A stretch of DNA of 64,000 nucleotides from Pseudazoarcus sp963975885 (GCA_963975885.1 CAXBIS010000001.1:270297-334296), one strand, 5' to 3'; shown: positions 18,250 to 27,686, numbered from the stretch's first letter. Numbers and translations: made by a program. Notes: generated by a model from the sequence alone, not told the origin.

Positions 18250-18902
18250 CGCCTCGCTTCCCCGCCGATTCGCGCGGCTTCACGCTGATCGAGGTCGTCG
18301 TTGCGCTCAGTATGCTGTCGATCCTGATGGTTGGCCTGATCGGTGCGCTCGTCACCTTCGGCAATACCGGTTCCCGACTCGAGCAGCGAGCCCTGGAGAG
18401 CGATGACGTCCGGCTGGTCCATGCCTTCCTGCGCCAGTCGCTTGCGGCCGCCTCTGCGCAGCAGCAGGTTCGCGAGGAGGATCAGGCGCTGACCGTCGGG
18501 TTTGTCGGCGGCGAACAACAGCTCGAATGGGTCGGCCTGATGCCCGCCCGGCATGGTGCCGGCGGGCTGTACAAACTGCGATTGCGGCTCGCGCCCGGCG
18601 TCGATGACGAGGAGATGTTGATGCTCGACTACCGTCCTTACCTTGGCCAGGAGGATACGGGGGACTGGTCGACCGGGCGTTCGCACGAACTGATCGATGG
18701 CCAGCTCCTGCTCGCCTTCTCGTACATGCGCGCGGGTACGGACGCGTGGCAGTCCTATTGGGACGACCCGGCGGTGCTGCCCGAACTGGTCCGCATGGAA
18801 CTCGAGCGCAACGGCGAGCGCTGGCCCGATTTTGCCGTGCGCGTGCTCGCCGCCGAGCCGGGTGTCGATCTTGACCGCAGCGCCGACGAGGGGAGGCGAT
18901 GA
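18246..18902 (+). CDS. gspJ: Minor pseudopilin GspJ
   Basis: The ATG at 18246 overlaps the gspI stop by 4 bp and gives 218 residues. The leader MTPRFPADSRG is followed by FTLIEVVVALSMLSILM, with cleavage after Gly11 and Glu at +5. The C-terminal half carries WQSYWDDPAVLPELVRMEL, a GspJ-type segment. It is a pseudopilus tip component working with GspI and GspK. Confidence 0.92.
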   Translation: MTPRFPADSRGFTLIEVVVALSMLSILMVGLIGALVTFGNTGSRLEQRALESDDVRLVHAFLRQSLAAASAQQQVREEDQALTVGFVGGEQQLEWVGLMPARHGAGGLYKLRLRLAPGVDDEEMLMLDYRPYLGQEDTGDWSTGRSHELIDGQLLLAFSYMRAGTDAWQSYWDDPAVLPELVRMELERNGERWPDFAVRVLAAEPGVDLDRSADEGRR

Positions 18903-19801
18903 TGGCGCGCTGCGTGTCTCGTCGCGCTTCCCGTGGCCTGGCGCTGGTCGTCGTGATGTGGATGGTCGCCGCCCTGTCCTTGCTTGCCGCGGGGCTGGCA
19001 GGTTTGTCCCGAGGCGAGATTCGCGTTGCCCAGAATGTCCGCATGGCGTCCGAAGTCGCCGCCCTCGGCGATGCGGCGATCCATATGGTTGCACTGGGGC
19101 TTCGCTCCGGTGCGGACATGCCGCGAGGAAGTTTCGTTCACAGCATGACCTTCGGCGAGCGCGAAGTTTCCGTGAGTGTCGTGCCTGCCGACGGGCTGAT
19201 CGATCTGAACGCCGCTCGCGAGCCTTTGCTGCGCGATCTGTTTGTATACGGTGCGGGCCGCGATGAGGTCGATGCGGAACAGATCGCCCGCAATATCGTG
19301 GAGTGGCGTGGTGTCGGCAGTGACCCGGAGGACACGGATTACGAGGAGGCCGGCATGGCCGGCGGGCCTCGCGGTGAGCGGCTGGAGCATCCCGAGGATC
19401 TGCTGCAGGTGCTCGGGGTGACCTACGACGATTATGCTAAGATCGCCCGCTTGATTACCGTCTCCAGCGAAAGTCCGGCGATCGACCCCTTGTCTGCCCC
19501 CGTGGAAGTCCTGCGAATCGTTGCCGAAGGCAATGACGAAACGGCCGAGATGATTGCCGCTGCGCGCGACGAGGAAGATCCGGTGGTCGATACGACCGGT
19601 CTCGTTCAGGAATACGTCGGTGGTCGAGGCGTCGGGGTATTGCGCGTCGATGCCCGGATTGACTACGACGGGCGCGTGTTTCGCCGTACCCGCTGGATCG
19701 ACCTCAATCGACCTTCGGCTCAGGGCAGCCCGTGGCGGACGGTCAGAGTCGAGGCAGTGCGCGGCGCCCGGTCCGGCGCGGAGTTCCACGATGGCATTTG
19801 A
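18899..19801 (+). CDS. gspK: Minor pseudopilin GspK
   Basis: This 300-residue protein has the leader RRASRG followed by LALVVVMWMVAALSLLAAG. It lacks Glu at +5, which is the known exception in GspK. The large domain includes PADGLIDLNAAREPLL and a helix-hairpin-helix-like EDLLQVLGVTYDDYAKIARL. GspK caps the pseudopilus tip and is the largest minor pseudopilin, consistent with the length here. It overlaps gspJ by 4 bp and gspL by 11 bp. Confidence 0.93.
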   Translation: MMARCVSRRASRGLALVVVMWMVAALSLLAAGLAGLSRGEIRVAQNVRMASEVAALGDAAIHMVALGLRSGADMPRGSFVHSMTFGEREVSVSVVPADGLIDLNAAREPLLRDLFVYGAGRDEVDAEQIARNIVEWRGVGSDPEDTDYEEAGMAGGPRGERLEHPEDLLQVLGVTYDDYAKIARLITVSSESPAIDPLSAPVEVLRIVAEGNDETAEMIAAARDEEDPVVDTTGLVQEYVGGRGVGVLRVDARIDYDGRVFRRTRWIDLNRPSAQGSPWRTVRVEAVRGARSGAEFHDGI

Positions 19802-20822
19802 AGCGACGAATCTTCGTTTGTTCGGGCTGGATCTCGGCCGTGTGGGGGCTTCGCTCCGGCTCGGGGTCGAGGGCATGTTGCGGTGGCCCATCTTTGCCTG
19901 GTTCTCGCCCCAGGAGCGCGTACATGTGTTGCGTCCCGATGGGGTTGCCGGCGTCTGCCGCGGCACTTCGCTCGATTTCGTGGAGGCCAGTGGCAGTGCG
20001 CGCGCCACCTTCCGGGCCGCAGTGCTGCCGCCGGAAATCGTGCTCTCGAATGAATGCCGGCTTCCCCAGTTGTCCGAGCGCGACATTGCCGACGCGCTGC
20101 TGCTTCAGCTTCAGACGCTCAGCCCCCTGCCAATCACGGACATCGTCTGGGGCTGGCGTATCGACGCGATCCACGATGATGCGCTCGACATCAGCGTTGC
20201 ATTTGCGGCACGCCGCCATGTCGACGCCTACCTCGAACGCATGGGCTTGCACGGCGCGAACGAAGGGCTGGAAGTCTGGGCCGATGTCGGTGGCGGGGCA
20301 GTTCTGCTCCGGGGCTTCGGCGAAGCCGCTCGCCGCGATGCCCTGAAGGCCAGGCGCAGGAAGATCGTCGCACTGTCGCTGCTTGCCCTGACCATGCTCG
20401 CCCTTCTCGCGGTCTCGCATTTCGCCCAGGTGCGATCGCGCGTGTTCGACGCGCAGCAGCAATTTGTCGCGTTGCAGGCGCAGGCCGGCCCCTATGTCGA
20501 TGCGCGCGACGCGCTGGTGCGAGCCAACGAACAGGCGGGGGCAATCGACACCGCGCTGGATGCCCGCGTCGACCTGCCCTGGCTCATCGCGACCCTGACC
20601 GAAATCCTGCCCGACTCGGCCTGGCTGGCGCGCATGGACGTCGAGGGGCGCACGGTCCGTATCCTCGGTCAGGCGGCCGATGCTGCCGGCCTGATGGAAA
20701 GCCTGCGGGTTCGGCCCGAGTTCGCGCAGTTGCGCGCGCTCAGTCCGATTTCGCGTGGTCGCGACAATCTCGACAGCTTCAGTTTCGAGTTCGTCGTGCT
20801 CGGGGAGGGCCTGGCGCAATGA
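19791..20822 (+). CDS. gspL: Type II secretion protein GspL (actin-like plus PilN-like)
   Basis: The ATG at 19791 (MAFEATNLRLFGLDLGRVG) overlaps gspK and gives 343 residues. The open frame extends further upstream, but only across gspK. An N-terminal cytoplasmic actin-like domain is followed by one membrane segment (about residues 193-212, SLLALTMLALLAVSHF) and a PilN-like periplasmic domain ending in SFSFEFVVLGEG. GspL links the ATPase GspE to the inner-membrane platform. Confidence 0.88.
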   Translation: MAFEATNLRLFGLDLGRVGASLRLGVEGMLRWPIFAWFSPQERVHVLRPDGVAGVCRGTSLDFVEASGSARATFRAAVLPPEIVLSNECRLPQLSERDIADALLLQLQTLSPLPITDIVWGWRIDAIHDDALDISVAFAARRHVDAYLERMGLHGANEGLEVWADVGGGAVLLRGFGEAARRDALKARRRKIVALSLLALTMLALLAVSHFAQVRSRVFDAQQQFVALQAQAGPYVDARDALVRANEQAGAIDTALDARVDLPWLIATLTEILPDSAWLARMDVEGRTVRILGQAADAAGLMESLRVRPEFAQLRALSPISRGRDNLDSFSFEFVVLGEGLAQ

Positions 20823-21376
20823 CGCGTTTTCCCGGCCGTGCGGCGCGCATCGTCGCTGCCCTGATCCTGGGGGGCTTGCTGGTCCTGATCCTGCTGTTCG
20901 CCTTCGAACTGGCGTCGCGCTACCGATGGGCTTCGGACACGCTGGAGATGATCGAGCCACGCTACGCCAGGCTCGCCGGTGTGCAGCGCGCGGGGGATGC
21001 CATCGTGCAGCGCCGGCAGGATGCCAGCGAGGCGCTCGCGCGCTTCGCGCACGCGCCGGATACCGAAGTGCCGAGAATCGGAACCGATCTGCAGCAGAGA
21101 ATCCGCCGAATCGCCGAGGAGTACGACGTGCGCGTGTCCGGCAGTCAGATCATGCCCGCACGGGAAGAGGGCGCGCTGATGACCATCAGCATCAATGCGT
21201 CGATGGACGGAGACGTCGGCGCGATCGCCGAACTGCTCGCGAGTCTGGAGGACGAGCAGCCGCCGGTGCTGGTCGACAAGCTTCTCGTGCAGGCGCCGCG
21301 TGCGCGGCGTCGCGGCGACATTGAAAACCGGGTCAGCGTGCAGTCGACCCTGAGCGTGTTGCGACTGACCCAATGA
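20819..21376 (+). CDS. gspM: Type II secretion protein GspM
   Basis: The 185-residue protein has a short cytoplasmic N terminus, one membrane helix (AALILGGLLVLILLFAFEL, about residues 14-32), a helical stretch and a small ferredoxin-like periplasmic domain (GALMTISINASMDGDV). This matches the GspM subtype that pairs with PilN-like GspL. It overlaps its neighbours by 4 bp on both sides, indicating tight coupling with gspL. Confidence 0.88.
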   Translation: MTRFPGRAARIVAALILGGLLVLILLFAFELASRYRWASDTLEMIEPRYARLAGVQRAGDAIVQRRQDASEALARFAHAPDTEVPRIGTDLQQRIRRIAEEYDVRVSGSQIMPAREEGALMTISINASMDGDVGAIAELLASLEDEQPPVLVDKLLVQAPRARRRGDIENRVSVQSTLSVLRLTQ

Positions 21377-22032
21377 TGCAGTCTCCGGTTCGATTCCTCC
21401 TGTTGCTCATTGGTGCTTGTGCTGCGGGTATCGTTGCGGTGCTCGCTTTCGTGCCGTCCGCCTGGGAGGCACCGCAACCCCAGCTACCCGAGCTGTCGGC
21501 CGTATCGCTCGCCGCGCTGGCCGAGGACGAGGCCGCAGTCATCGATTTCGAGGAGGTCGCCGCGCGGCCGCTTTTCATCGCGGGGCGTCGTCCGGTGGCC
21601 GAGCCCGCCGCCGTCGCCAAGGCGGAGCCCGAGCCGGAAGCCGACCCCTTTCCCGAGGCGGATCTGGTCGGTATCTTCGGTTCCGGCAGCGACGCGGGCG
21701 TCATCGTCTCGATGGATGGCAAGGCGGCCCGCGTAGGGGTCGGCGCCGAATGGTCCGGGTGGACGCTGCGTGCAGTCGATGGCGGGGGGGCGTCTGCCAC
21801 CTTCGATGCGGCCGATGGTCGGACGCACGAGTTGAAGCTCAAGCGTCAGCCGCAGCTCGGGTCCATGGTGTTCCAGGCGGCCGAGCCCGAAACCGAATCC
21901 GAAACCGGGGAAGAGGCCGAGAGCGGGGAGGCGCAAGCCGACTCCGCGCGGGAAGACGCCGAAGCGCCCCGGTCGCAACGTACCGCCAACCGCAACCGCA
22001 ATTCGCGCGAACCGAGCGCGCGCACGCGATGA
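21373..22032 (+). CDS. GspC/GspN-like type II secretion protein lacking a PDZ domain
   Basis: This 219-residue protein has an N-terminal membrane helix (about residues 6-27). It also has a homology-region-like segment DFEEVAARPLFIAGRRPV, followed by FPEADLVGIFGSGSDAGVIV. These features resemble the HR domain of GspC, which contacts the secretin. There is no PDZ domain. The last 60 residues are charged, low-complexity sequence rich in Glu, Ser and Arg. It sits where gspC/gspN-type genes sit in betaproteobacterial operons, directly before gspD, so a coupling role between inner membrane and secretin is inferred. Confidence 0.75.
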   Translation: MMQSPVRFLLLLIGACAAGIVAVLAFVPSAWEAPQPQLPELSAVSLAALAEDEAAVIDFEEVAARPLFIAGRRPVAEPAAVAKAEPEPEADPFPEADLVGIFGSGSDAGVIVSMDGKAARVGVGAEWSGWTLRAVDGGGASATFDAADGRTHELKLKRQPQLGSMVFQAAEPETESETGEEAESGEAQADSAREDAEAPRSQRTANRNRNSREPSARTR

Positions 22033-22054
22033 GCCAACTTTCAGGAGCCAACAG

Positions 22055-24379
22055 GTGAACCATCCTCTGGCATTGCCTTTCAAGAATGTCCTTCCAGCGT
22101 GCGTGCTGGCCGTCGCGCTCGCGGGCTGTGCCGGAATCGGGCAGAAGCCGGACCTCCAGGACGTGAGCGAGCCGCCGGTCGTCACGGGTGCCGTCACCGG
22201 CGAAGAACCCATCGGCAGGCCGGACAGCGCGGAAGCCGATCCAGGCGCGTTCGAGCCCAGTCTGATCATGGGCAACAACCAAATGTTCAATACGCCGCAG
22301 CCCTTTCCTGGTGCGACGGTGCAAGGCGAATCGGTGAATCTGCGCTTCGAACAGGCGCCGGTGACCGAGGTCGTGCATGCGATTCTCGGCGATATATTGA
22401 AGCTGCCCTACGTGGTCAATCAGCCGGTCGACGGCTCATTGACTATCCACACTGGTGGGCCAGTCTCGCGCGAAAAGATCCTCCCGGTACTCGAGGCGGT
22501 CCTGCAGGCCAATGGTCTTGCTATGGTGTTCGATGCGGAGGGTGTCTATCACGTCGGTCGACCGGAGTCGCTGCGCGGAATCGTGCCTTCGCTGTCCAGC
22601 CTTGGGTCGACCATGCCGGCGGGTCAGAACATCCTGATCGTTCCGCTGCAATACGTTGGCGCGGCCGAGATGGCCGAGGTCTTGCAGCCGCTCGCGAGCC
22701 CGGAAAACTTCGTTCGCGTCGATACCGTGCGCAACCTTCTGATCCTCACCGGCAGCCGCTCGCGTCTGGAAGGCTTGATCGATGTCGTACGCACTTTCGA
22801 CGTCGACATTCTCAAGGGCATGTCCTTCGGCCTGTTCCCGCTGGAACACGTCGAGGCGTCCGAAGTCGAGGCCGTGATCAGCGGCATCGTGTCCGGTTCG
22901 GCTGGCGGTTCCTCGGCACGTCGGCCTTCCGGCGGCGGGGGCGAGGGATCGGCGCCCGTCGGCGGACAGTCGGCCTCCCAGGCTCCGGTGGTGGCGAATG
23001 TCGAGATGCTCGGGCCCATCGCGGGCGCCGTGCGCGTCATTGCGATCGAGCGCATGAACGCGCTGTTGGTCGTCAGCCCGCGCGCCTACTATGTCGAGCA
23101 GGCGCGCGAATGGATCGAGAAACTCGACCGTCCGCGCGACGCCGGAAACGAACCGCAGCTATATGTATACCCGGTGCAGAACGGCACCTCGGCGCATCTC
23201 GCGGAACTGCTCAATGCCTTGTTTGGTTCTTCCGCCGCGACCACCTCGCGCCGCGATTCCGGTGTCACGCCGGGGCTGAACTCGACCCAGGGTGGCGAAC
23301 GCGGCAATCGCACGACTGGCTCTGCAGGGCAGTCCAGCGTGCCGAGCCTGTCGCAGGTCTCGCTCGAATCAGGGGTCAAGGTGGTTGCCGACGAATTCAA
23401 CAATGCCTTGCTGATCTACGCGCCGCGCACCGAGTATCAGAAGATCGAGGCCGCGCTGCGTCGGCTCGACCTCGCCCCGACCCAGATCCTGATCGAGGCC
23501 AGCATCATGGAGGTCACGCTCACCGACGAGTTTGAGTTCGGTCTGCAGTGGTACTTCCAGGGCGGTGTCGGTGGCGGGCGCACCGGTACGGGCATCTTCA
23601 ACCCGAACAGTAGCGGCAACATCGGGCCGCGTCAGCCGGGTTTCTCGTACACCCTCACCAACGGTGCGGGCGACGTGCGTGCCGTGCTCAACACGCTCGC
23701 GCAGAAGTCGCTGCTCAATGTGATCTCCAGCCCCAGCGTCATGGTGCTCGACAACCACAACGCGCAGATCAATGTCGGGGATCAGCAGCCCGTTCAGACA
23801 TCAGAGACCATCTCGGATGGGGGGAATAGGACCAGTTCGATCCAGTACAAGGACACCGGCGTGATGCTCAGCGTCACGCCCTCGGTCAATTCGGGCGATC
23901 TCGTCACGATGCTGATCGACCAGAGCGTCACCGACGTCGGCAACGTCGACGAGGCGACCGGCCAGCGCAGTTTCCTGCAGCGCGACATATCGAGCCGCGT
24001 CGCGGTGCGTTCGGGTGAAACCATCGTGCTCGGCGGCCTAATTCGCGACAACACCTCGCGCGGCAATCTTGGTGTGCCCTTGCTCAAGGACATCCCGGTG
24101 ATCGGTCATCTGTTCGGCACCACCTCGCGCAACAACAGTCGTACCGAACTGATCGTGCTGATCACCCCGCGCGTGGTGCGTAGCGATGGTGACATTCGCG
24201 CCGTTTCGGAACAAATGCGTCAGCGCCTGTCGAAATCCATGCGCTCGCTTCCTGGCTGGACGGAGCAGGGACCGATGCACGGTGTTCCGGGAGGTTCTCC
24301 TTCGTCCTCGGTTGTCACTCCAGTCCGTGAGGGCGGCGAGCTCAATCGGGAGGGTGGCTGGGCTGGAGTCGAGCGATGA
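22055..24379 (+). CDS. gspD: Type II secretion outer-membrane secretin GspD, lipoprotein form
   Basis: The 774-residue secretin starts at GTG 22055. Its signal peptide ends in the lipobox VALAGC (Cys25), so it should be acylated. N0 (about residues 90-165) and three N domains follow. A Gly/Ser-rich loop lies near 288-310 and another near 410-430. The secretin domain ends in SGETIVLGGLIRD, LGVPLLKDIPVIGHLF and RTELIVLITPRVV. It forms the outer-membrane channel. Acylation of the secretin could reduce the need for a separate pilotin. The gene closes the operon. Confidence 0.96.
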   Translation: MNHPLALPFKNVLPACVLAVALAGCAGIGQKPDLQDVSEPPVVTGAVTGEEPIGRPDSAEADPGAFEPSLIMGNNQMFNTPQPFPGATVQGESVNLRFEQAPVTEVVHAILGDILKLPYVVNQPVDGSLTIHTGGPVSREKILPVLEAVLQANGLAMVFDAEGVYHVGRPESLRGIVPSLSSLGSTMPAGQNILIVPLQYVGAAEMAEVLQPLASPENFVRVDTVRNLLILTGSRSRLEGLIDVVRTFDVDILKGMSFGLFPLEHVEASEVEAVISGIVSGSAGGSSARRPSGGGGEGSAPVGGQSASQAPVVANVEMLGPIAGAVRVIAIERMNALLVVSPRAYYVEQAREWIEKLDRPRDAGNEPQLYVYPVQNGTSAHLAELLNALFGSSAATTSRRDSGVTPGLNSTQGGERGNRTTGSAGQSSVPSLSQVSLESGVKVVADEFNNALLIYAPRTEYQKIEAALRRLDLAPTQILIEASIMEVTLTDEFEFGLQWYFQGGVGGGRTGTGIFNPNSSGNIGPRQPGFSYTLTNGAGDVRAVLNTLAQKSLLNVISSPSVMVLDNHNAQINVGDQQPVQTSETISDGGNRTSSIQYKDTGVMLSVTPSVNSGDLVTMLIDQSVTDVGNVDEATGQRSFLQRDISSRVAVRSGETIVLGGLIRDNTSRGNLGVPLLKDIPVIGHLFGTTSRNNSRTELIVLITPRVVRSDGDIRAVSEQMRQRLSKSMRSLPGWTEQGPMHGVPGGSPSSSVVTPVREGGELNREGGWAGVER

Positions 24380-24411
24380 CCGGAGTTTTTTTCAAAGTAA
24401 AGGAAAGCAAG

Positions 24412-24825
24412 ATGTTTTGGAGAGTTCGCGCAGGATTGATGGCGGTCGCCGTGATCGCGGTTACCGCGTGCGCTTCCGTTCAGGAGGGGCGTGGGGTTGC
24501 CTTGGAAGACAGGGTGGATGCTTACTACGAGGCCTTGATTGCAAAGAATTTTCGCGCGGCCTATCTTTTTTTTCCGCCAGGATACCGGGAACAGTTTAGC
24601 TTCGAGGCGCATTATCGTAATTTCCCGCCAGTGGCCGCCTACGAATCAGCTAGCGTGGTCAGGAAGGAGTGTGCAACCGAAACTGCCTGCAGGGTGACCA
24701 CGAAGGTTTCCTTGGTCTTCATGGGCGATATCAAGGAGCTGAAGGGGGTGCGTACTAGCACGACTTTGCCCGAGCGCTGGGTGCATACAGAGGGGGTGTG
24801 GTGGATACTGCCACCCCGTTCGTGA
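24412..24825 (+). CDS. Small lipoprotein of unknown function
   Basis: An ATG at 24412 with the Shine-Dalgarno-like AAGGAAAG upstream gives 137 residues. An upstream ATG at 24376 overlapping gspD is less likely. The N terminus MFWRVRAGLMAVAVIAVTAC ends in a lipobox-like cysteine. The mature part contains LEDRVDAYYEALIAKNFRAA, recalling NTF2-like or SnoaL-like small domains, and a Cys pair (ECATETACRV). It is AT-richer than the gsp genes. Position after gspD allows a pilotin-like role, but nothing in the sequence proves this. Confidence 0.7.
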   Translation: MFWRVRAGLMAVAVIAVTACASVQEGRGVALEDRVDAYYEALIAKNFRAAYLFFPPGYREQFSFEAHYRNFPPVAAYESASVVRKECATETACRVTTKVSLVFMGDIKELKGVRTSTTLPERWVHTEGVWWILPPRS

Positions 24826-25128
24826 CGAGGAAGGGTGGTATGCTGGGCCCTGTGGAGTCGTTTCGCATCTCATGCTATGTTGTTTTTAAGCAACGGCGGC
24901 TTGGGCGCCGCACTTGATATTCAGCGTATTTGCGGAATAATGGCACCACGAGAGCGAGCTCTACTGGGGTGGGACAGGCCGTGACAACAGTGCTTGCAAA
25001 GCCTGGCCCAGCTATGAAATACTCGCTCCGAGTAACTTGGGTCCGCCCAAATTGCGCTGCGATCAAGCTCACGGCAGATGCTCAAGATTGTTCGCAACCG
25101 TTTTTCAATCCAAAAAAGGTAGAGTGCG
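24826..25128 (+). other. 303-bp intergenic region before the secreted-protein gene
   Basis: No convincing coding frame was found. The region is clearly less GC-rich than the gsp operon. It contains a small inverted repeat (TTGGG-TCCG-CCCAA near 25038) and one plausible promoter (see 24914-24941). It probably carries the 5' leader of the gene at 25129. Confidence 0.6.
24914..24941 (+). promoter_or_regulatory. Possible sigma-70 promoter
   Basis: TTGATA (24914-24919) and AATAAT (24936-24941) are separated by 16 bp; each differs from the consensus at one position. If used, it would give a 5' leader of about 180 nt for the gene at 25129. Judged by eye only. Confidence 0.35.
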
Positions 25129-26541
25129 ATGAAGAAAAAGCTCCTCACGACTGCGATGCTTGCAGCCCTCGGTGGCGTCGGTACTGCACACGCGGTGAAC
25201 GTCAATCCGGACGGGCTCGGCCAAGTGTTGCTGTTCCCGTATTACACGGTCCAGAACGGTTTTGTGACTTCGGTCCATATTACCAACACCACCTCACAGA
25301 CCAAGGCTGTCAAGGTTCGCTTCCTGGAGGGCAAGAACAGCCGCGAAGTTCTGGACTTCAACCTCTATCTGTCGCCGTACGACGTGTGGGCTGGTCGTGT
25401 GATCGGTGACGAGACGGGCGCTGCACGTCTCCAGACCGTCGACACCTCGTGCATCACCCCGCGGTATCTCGCTTCCGCGGGTGAGCCGTTCCGTCGCTTC
25501 GAGTTCGTTGGCGATTCGGTCAGCGAAATCGAGCGTACCCGTGAGGGCTACGTTGAAGTCATCGAAATGGGTACGCTGGACCCCGATACGCCTCCGGGTA
25601 GCTATGCGGTCCACGATGCCACTGGGGTTCCGGATAGCTGCACGGATTTGGTTGCAGCTGAGAACAGCGGTTCGGTTTCCAGCAACATCAGCGCCCCGAC
25701 TGGCGGCCTGTTTGGCAGCGGTCACCTGATCGCGGTCAACAGCGGTATCCGTACCTCTTACGACGCCGTCGCGCTTGACGACTTCCTCGATACGGCGGTC
25801 TGGACTGGTCCGGGTAGCCTGTCGCCCAGCTTGGCTTCGGTCAACACCTTTGCCACGGTTGTCGATGGTGATGAGCTCTACACGGATCTGGGTGAAGTTG
25901 GTGGTCGTCCGATCATTGACCGCGTCTCTGCGCTGCTGATGAAGTCGTCGATCAACAACGAATACGCAATCGACGCCTTCCGTGCCGCGAAGACCGATTG
26001 GGTCGTTACGTTCCCGACCAAGCGCTTCTATGTGAACAGCTCGCCTGTAGAGCCGTTCAGCTCTCCGTGGAGCTCTACGAGCAGTCGTTCGTGCGACGAC
26101 ATCACGTTTGAGTACTGGGATCGTGAAGAGCAGGGACGTACCCCGCAGGGTGGTGACTTCTCGCCGCAGCCGGAGATTCAGGGCTTCCAGCTGTGCAATG
26201 AGGTCAATACCCTCACGCTGCACCGCGACGGCACGGATGCCGATGATCATCGCCTGTTCGGCGCCGAGTACACGGCCGCTGCCCTTGCGATCGAGAACGG
26301 TTTCGACGCTGGCTGGATGCAGATGGGCTTTACGTCTGACCCCATCCATCAGATCGTGATGGACGATGGTGCTGGTAGCCTTGTTACCTTCGCGGGTCTC
26401 CCGGTGATCGGTTTTGCTGCTATGAGTGCGGTGAACTCGGTCAGCGTCGAGGTTGATGGCCTGACGGTCTATTCCGCTTACATGGGTAGCCTGGTGCACA
26501 AGAACGAGAAGATGATTACGTCTGCTCCTGCTACGCCGTAA
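25129..26541 (+). CDS. Secreted protein of unknown function, candidate type II substrate
   Basis: The 470-residue protein has a clear Sec signal peptide (MKKKLLTTAMLAALGGVGTAHA, cleavage after AHA near residue 22) and no later membrane helix or sorting signal. The mature part is rich in Asp, Ser, Thr and Tyr. It contains stretches such as FPYYTVQNGFVTSVHITNT and a few spaced cysteines (DTSC, PDSC, SRSC, FQLC) that could form disulfides. I do not recognise an enzyme family. Its own upstream region, its own terminator and the nearby gsp operon suggest a separately expressed, exported protein. Confidence 0.85.
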   Translation: MKKKLLTTAMLAALGGVGTAHAVNVNPDGLGQVLLFPYYTVQNGFVTSVHITNTTSQTKAVKVRFLEGKNSREVLDFNLYLSPYDVWAGRVIGDETGAARLQTVDTSCITPRYLASAGEPFRRFEFVGDSVSEIERTREGYVEVIEMGTLDPDTPPGSYAVHDATGVPDSCTDLVAAENSGSVSSNISAPTGGLFGSGHLIAVNSGIRTSYDAVALDDFLDTAVWTGPGSLSPSLASVNTFATVVDGDELYTDLGEVGGRPIIDRVSALLMKSSINNEYAIDAFRAAKTDWVVTFPTKRFYVNSSPVEPFSSPWSSTSSRSCDDITFEYWDREEQGRTPQGGDFSPQPEIQGFQLCNEVNTLTLHRDGTDADDHRLFGAEYTAAALAIENGFDAGWMQMGFTSDPIHQIVMDDGAGSLVTFAGLPVIGFAAMSAVNSVSVEVDGLTVYSAYMGSLVHKNEKMITSAPATP

Positions 26542-26582
26542 CTGATTGTAATCATAGGGGTGCTGGAGACGGCGCTCAGTGT

Positions 26583-26613
26583 AAAAAGCACCGCTTGCGG
26601 TGCTTTTTTTTTT
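26583..26613 (+). terminator. Rho-independent terminator
   Basis: AGCACCGC pairs with GCGGTGCT around a very short loop, flanked by five A before and ten T after. It lies about 40 bp after the stop of the 25129-26541 gene and is the clearest terminator in the window. Confidence 0.9.
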
Positions 26614-26660
26614 GCACGATGATATATTCGGAGCGTTGCCACAATTGCGGTAGAAAGATC

Positions 26661-27563
26661 ATGAACAGAAAAATCCTTACAATGCTGATTGCTGCAGGTT
26701 TCGTATCTCCGGCGTTTGCCCAGACGGTTATAATTACCGTCGACAACGAAACCGATTCTCGATCGCTCTCCCTCGATTCGTTCGTGTTCGACGGGCAGAC
26801 TCTGTCCGTTCAGGCCAGCAGTTCGGGTACCACGACTCCCCCCCCGACCACCGATCCGGTCCAGATTAATCGCACCCTGACTGTGACGGCGCCCACCAAT
26901 GGCACCATCGTCAATAACGCGACCAATCAGCCGGTTAGCGGGTCGATTCCGTTCAGCTACATGTCGGATGATCCAGCACCGACTATCTCCCTGAAGTTGG
27001 TGCCGAATTCCGGTTACCAAGCGGCTTCGTGGGGAGGGGCATGCACTGGGACCAACGTATCCAACAACTGCACTCTCTCCATGAGCGTGAACCGCACGGT
27101 CAGCGCAAGCTTCCAGACGCAGGCGCCGGTGGGTTCCTGCGGAGCGGTTCCAGCCGGTACTGAATTGCTCCAGACATCCCCTCCGGGAACGACCTTCCTG
27201 GGTACTGTCGCCAACGGAGCCACAACGGCAAGCACCATCCACGCCTATCAGTTCAATAGCGGTGGAACGAACAATACCGGTCGTACTGTTGCGACTAGGG
27301 CGACCGGTGGAGAAGGAAAGTTGGTCGTGATCACCGAGTGCCCGGGCCAGATCAACCAGCCTGTCGCGGGCGCGAAGTGTTCGGCCTATAGCTCGGAAAG
27401 TTCAACGGTTTGGTACTCGACCAATCCGAGTGCAAACCAGCGTACCTATTGCGTACTTGATCCGAACAAGACGTACTACGCTAACGTCGTGAATCAAGCA
27501 TCCTTCTTGGGAGGGGCTCCGACCTGCACCACCAAGTGCGGTTTCTACTTCCAGAAGGATTGA
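26661..27563 (+). CDS. Secreted protein with bacterial (InlB B-like) repeat
   Basis: The ATG at 26661 gives 300 residues with signal peptide MNRKILTMLIAAGFVSPAFA. A Thr/Pro-rich linker (SSGTTTPPPTTDP) leads to a divergent bacterial repeat at about residues 75-150, ending GACTGTNVSNNCTLSMSVNR. The protease at 39848 carries the same type of repeat. The C-terminal part (about 160-300) has several Cys (CGAVPAG, ECPG, KCSAYS, CVLDPN, CTTKCGF) and looks like a beta-rich binding domain. An earlier in-frame start lies in the terminator region and is unlikely. Function unknown; secretion through the type II system is inferred. Confidence 0.82.
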   Translation: MNRKILTMLIAAGFVSPAFAQTVIITVDNETDSRSLSLDSFVFDGQTLSVQASSSGTTTPPPTTDPVQINRTLTVTAPTNGTIVNNATNQPVSGSIPFSYMSDDPAPTISLKLVPNSGYQAASWGGACTGTNVSNNCTLSMSVNRTVSASFQTQAPVGSCGAVPAGTELLQTSPPGTTFLGTVANGATTASTIHAYQFNSGGTNNTGRTVATRATGGEGKLVVITECPGQINQPVAGAKCSAYSSESSTVWYSTNPSANQRTYCVLDPNKTYYANVVNQASFLGGAPTCTTKCGFYFQKD

Positions 27564-27651
27564 GTGTCACTGCGACAAAGTGCGCGCAGCCCAACCGACG
27601 TGAGAAGAAAGTAATATCATCATTGGCGCGCGTGCTGATCAGTAAACTCCC

Positions 27652-27686
27652 GAAGGTGCCAGTAGTTGGGGCGCCTTCAGTTTTTT
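27652..27686 (+). terminator. Probable Rho-independent terminator
   Basis: GAAGGTGCC (27652-27660) pairs with GGCGCCTTC (27670-27678), one G-U wobble, around a 9-nt loop; AG and six T follow. It lies about 90 bp after the 26661-27563 gene. The rest of the 272-bp gap up to 27835 holds no convincing gene. Confidence 0.65.

Noticed and set aside
24376..24411. Earlier start for the lipoprotein after gspD
   Set aside because: The ATG at 24412 has a better ribosome-binding site and puts the signal peptide at the N terminus.
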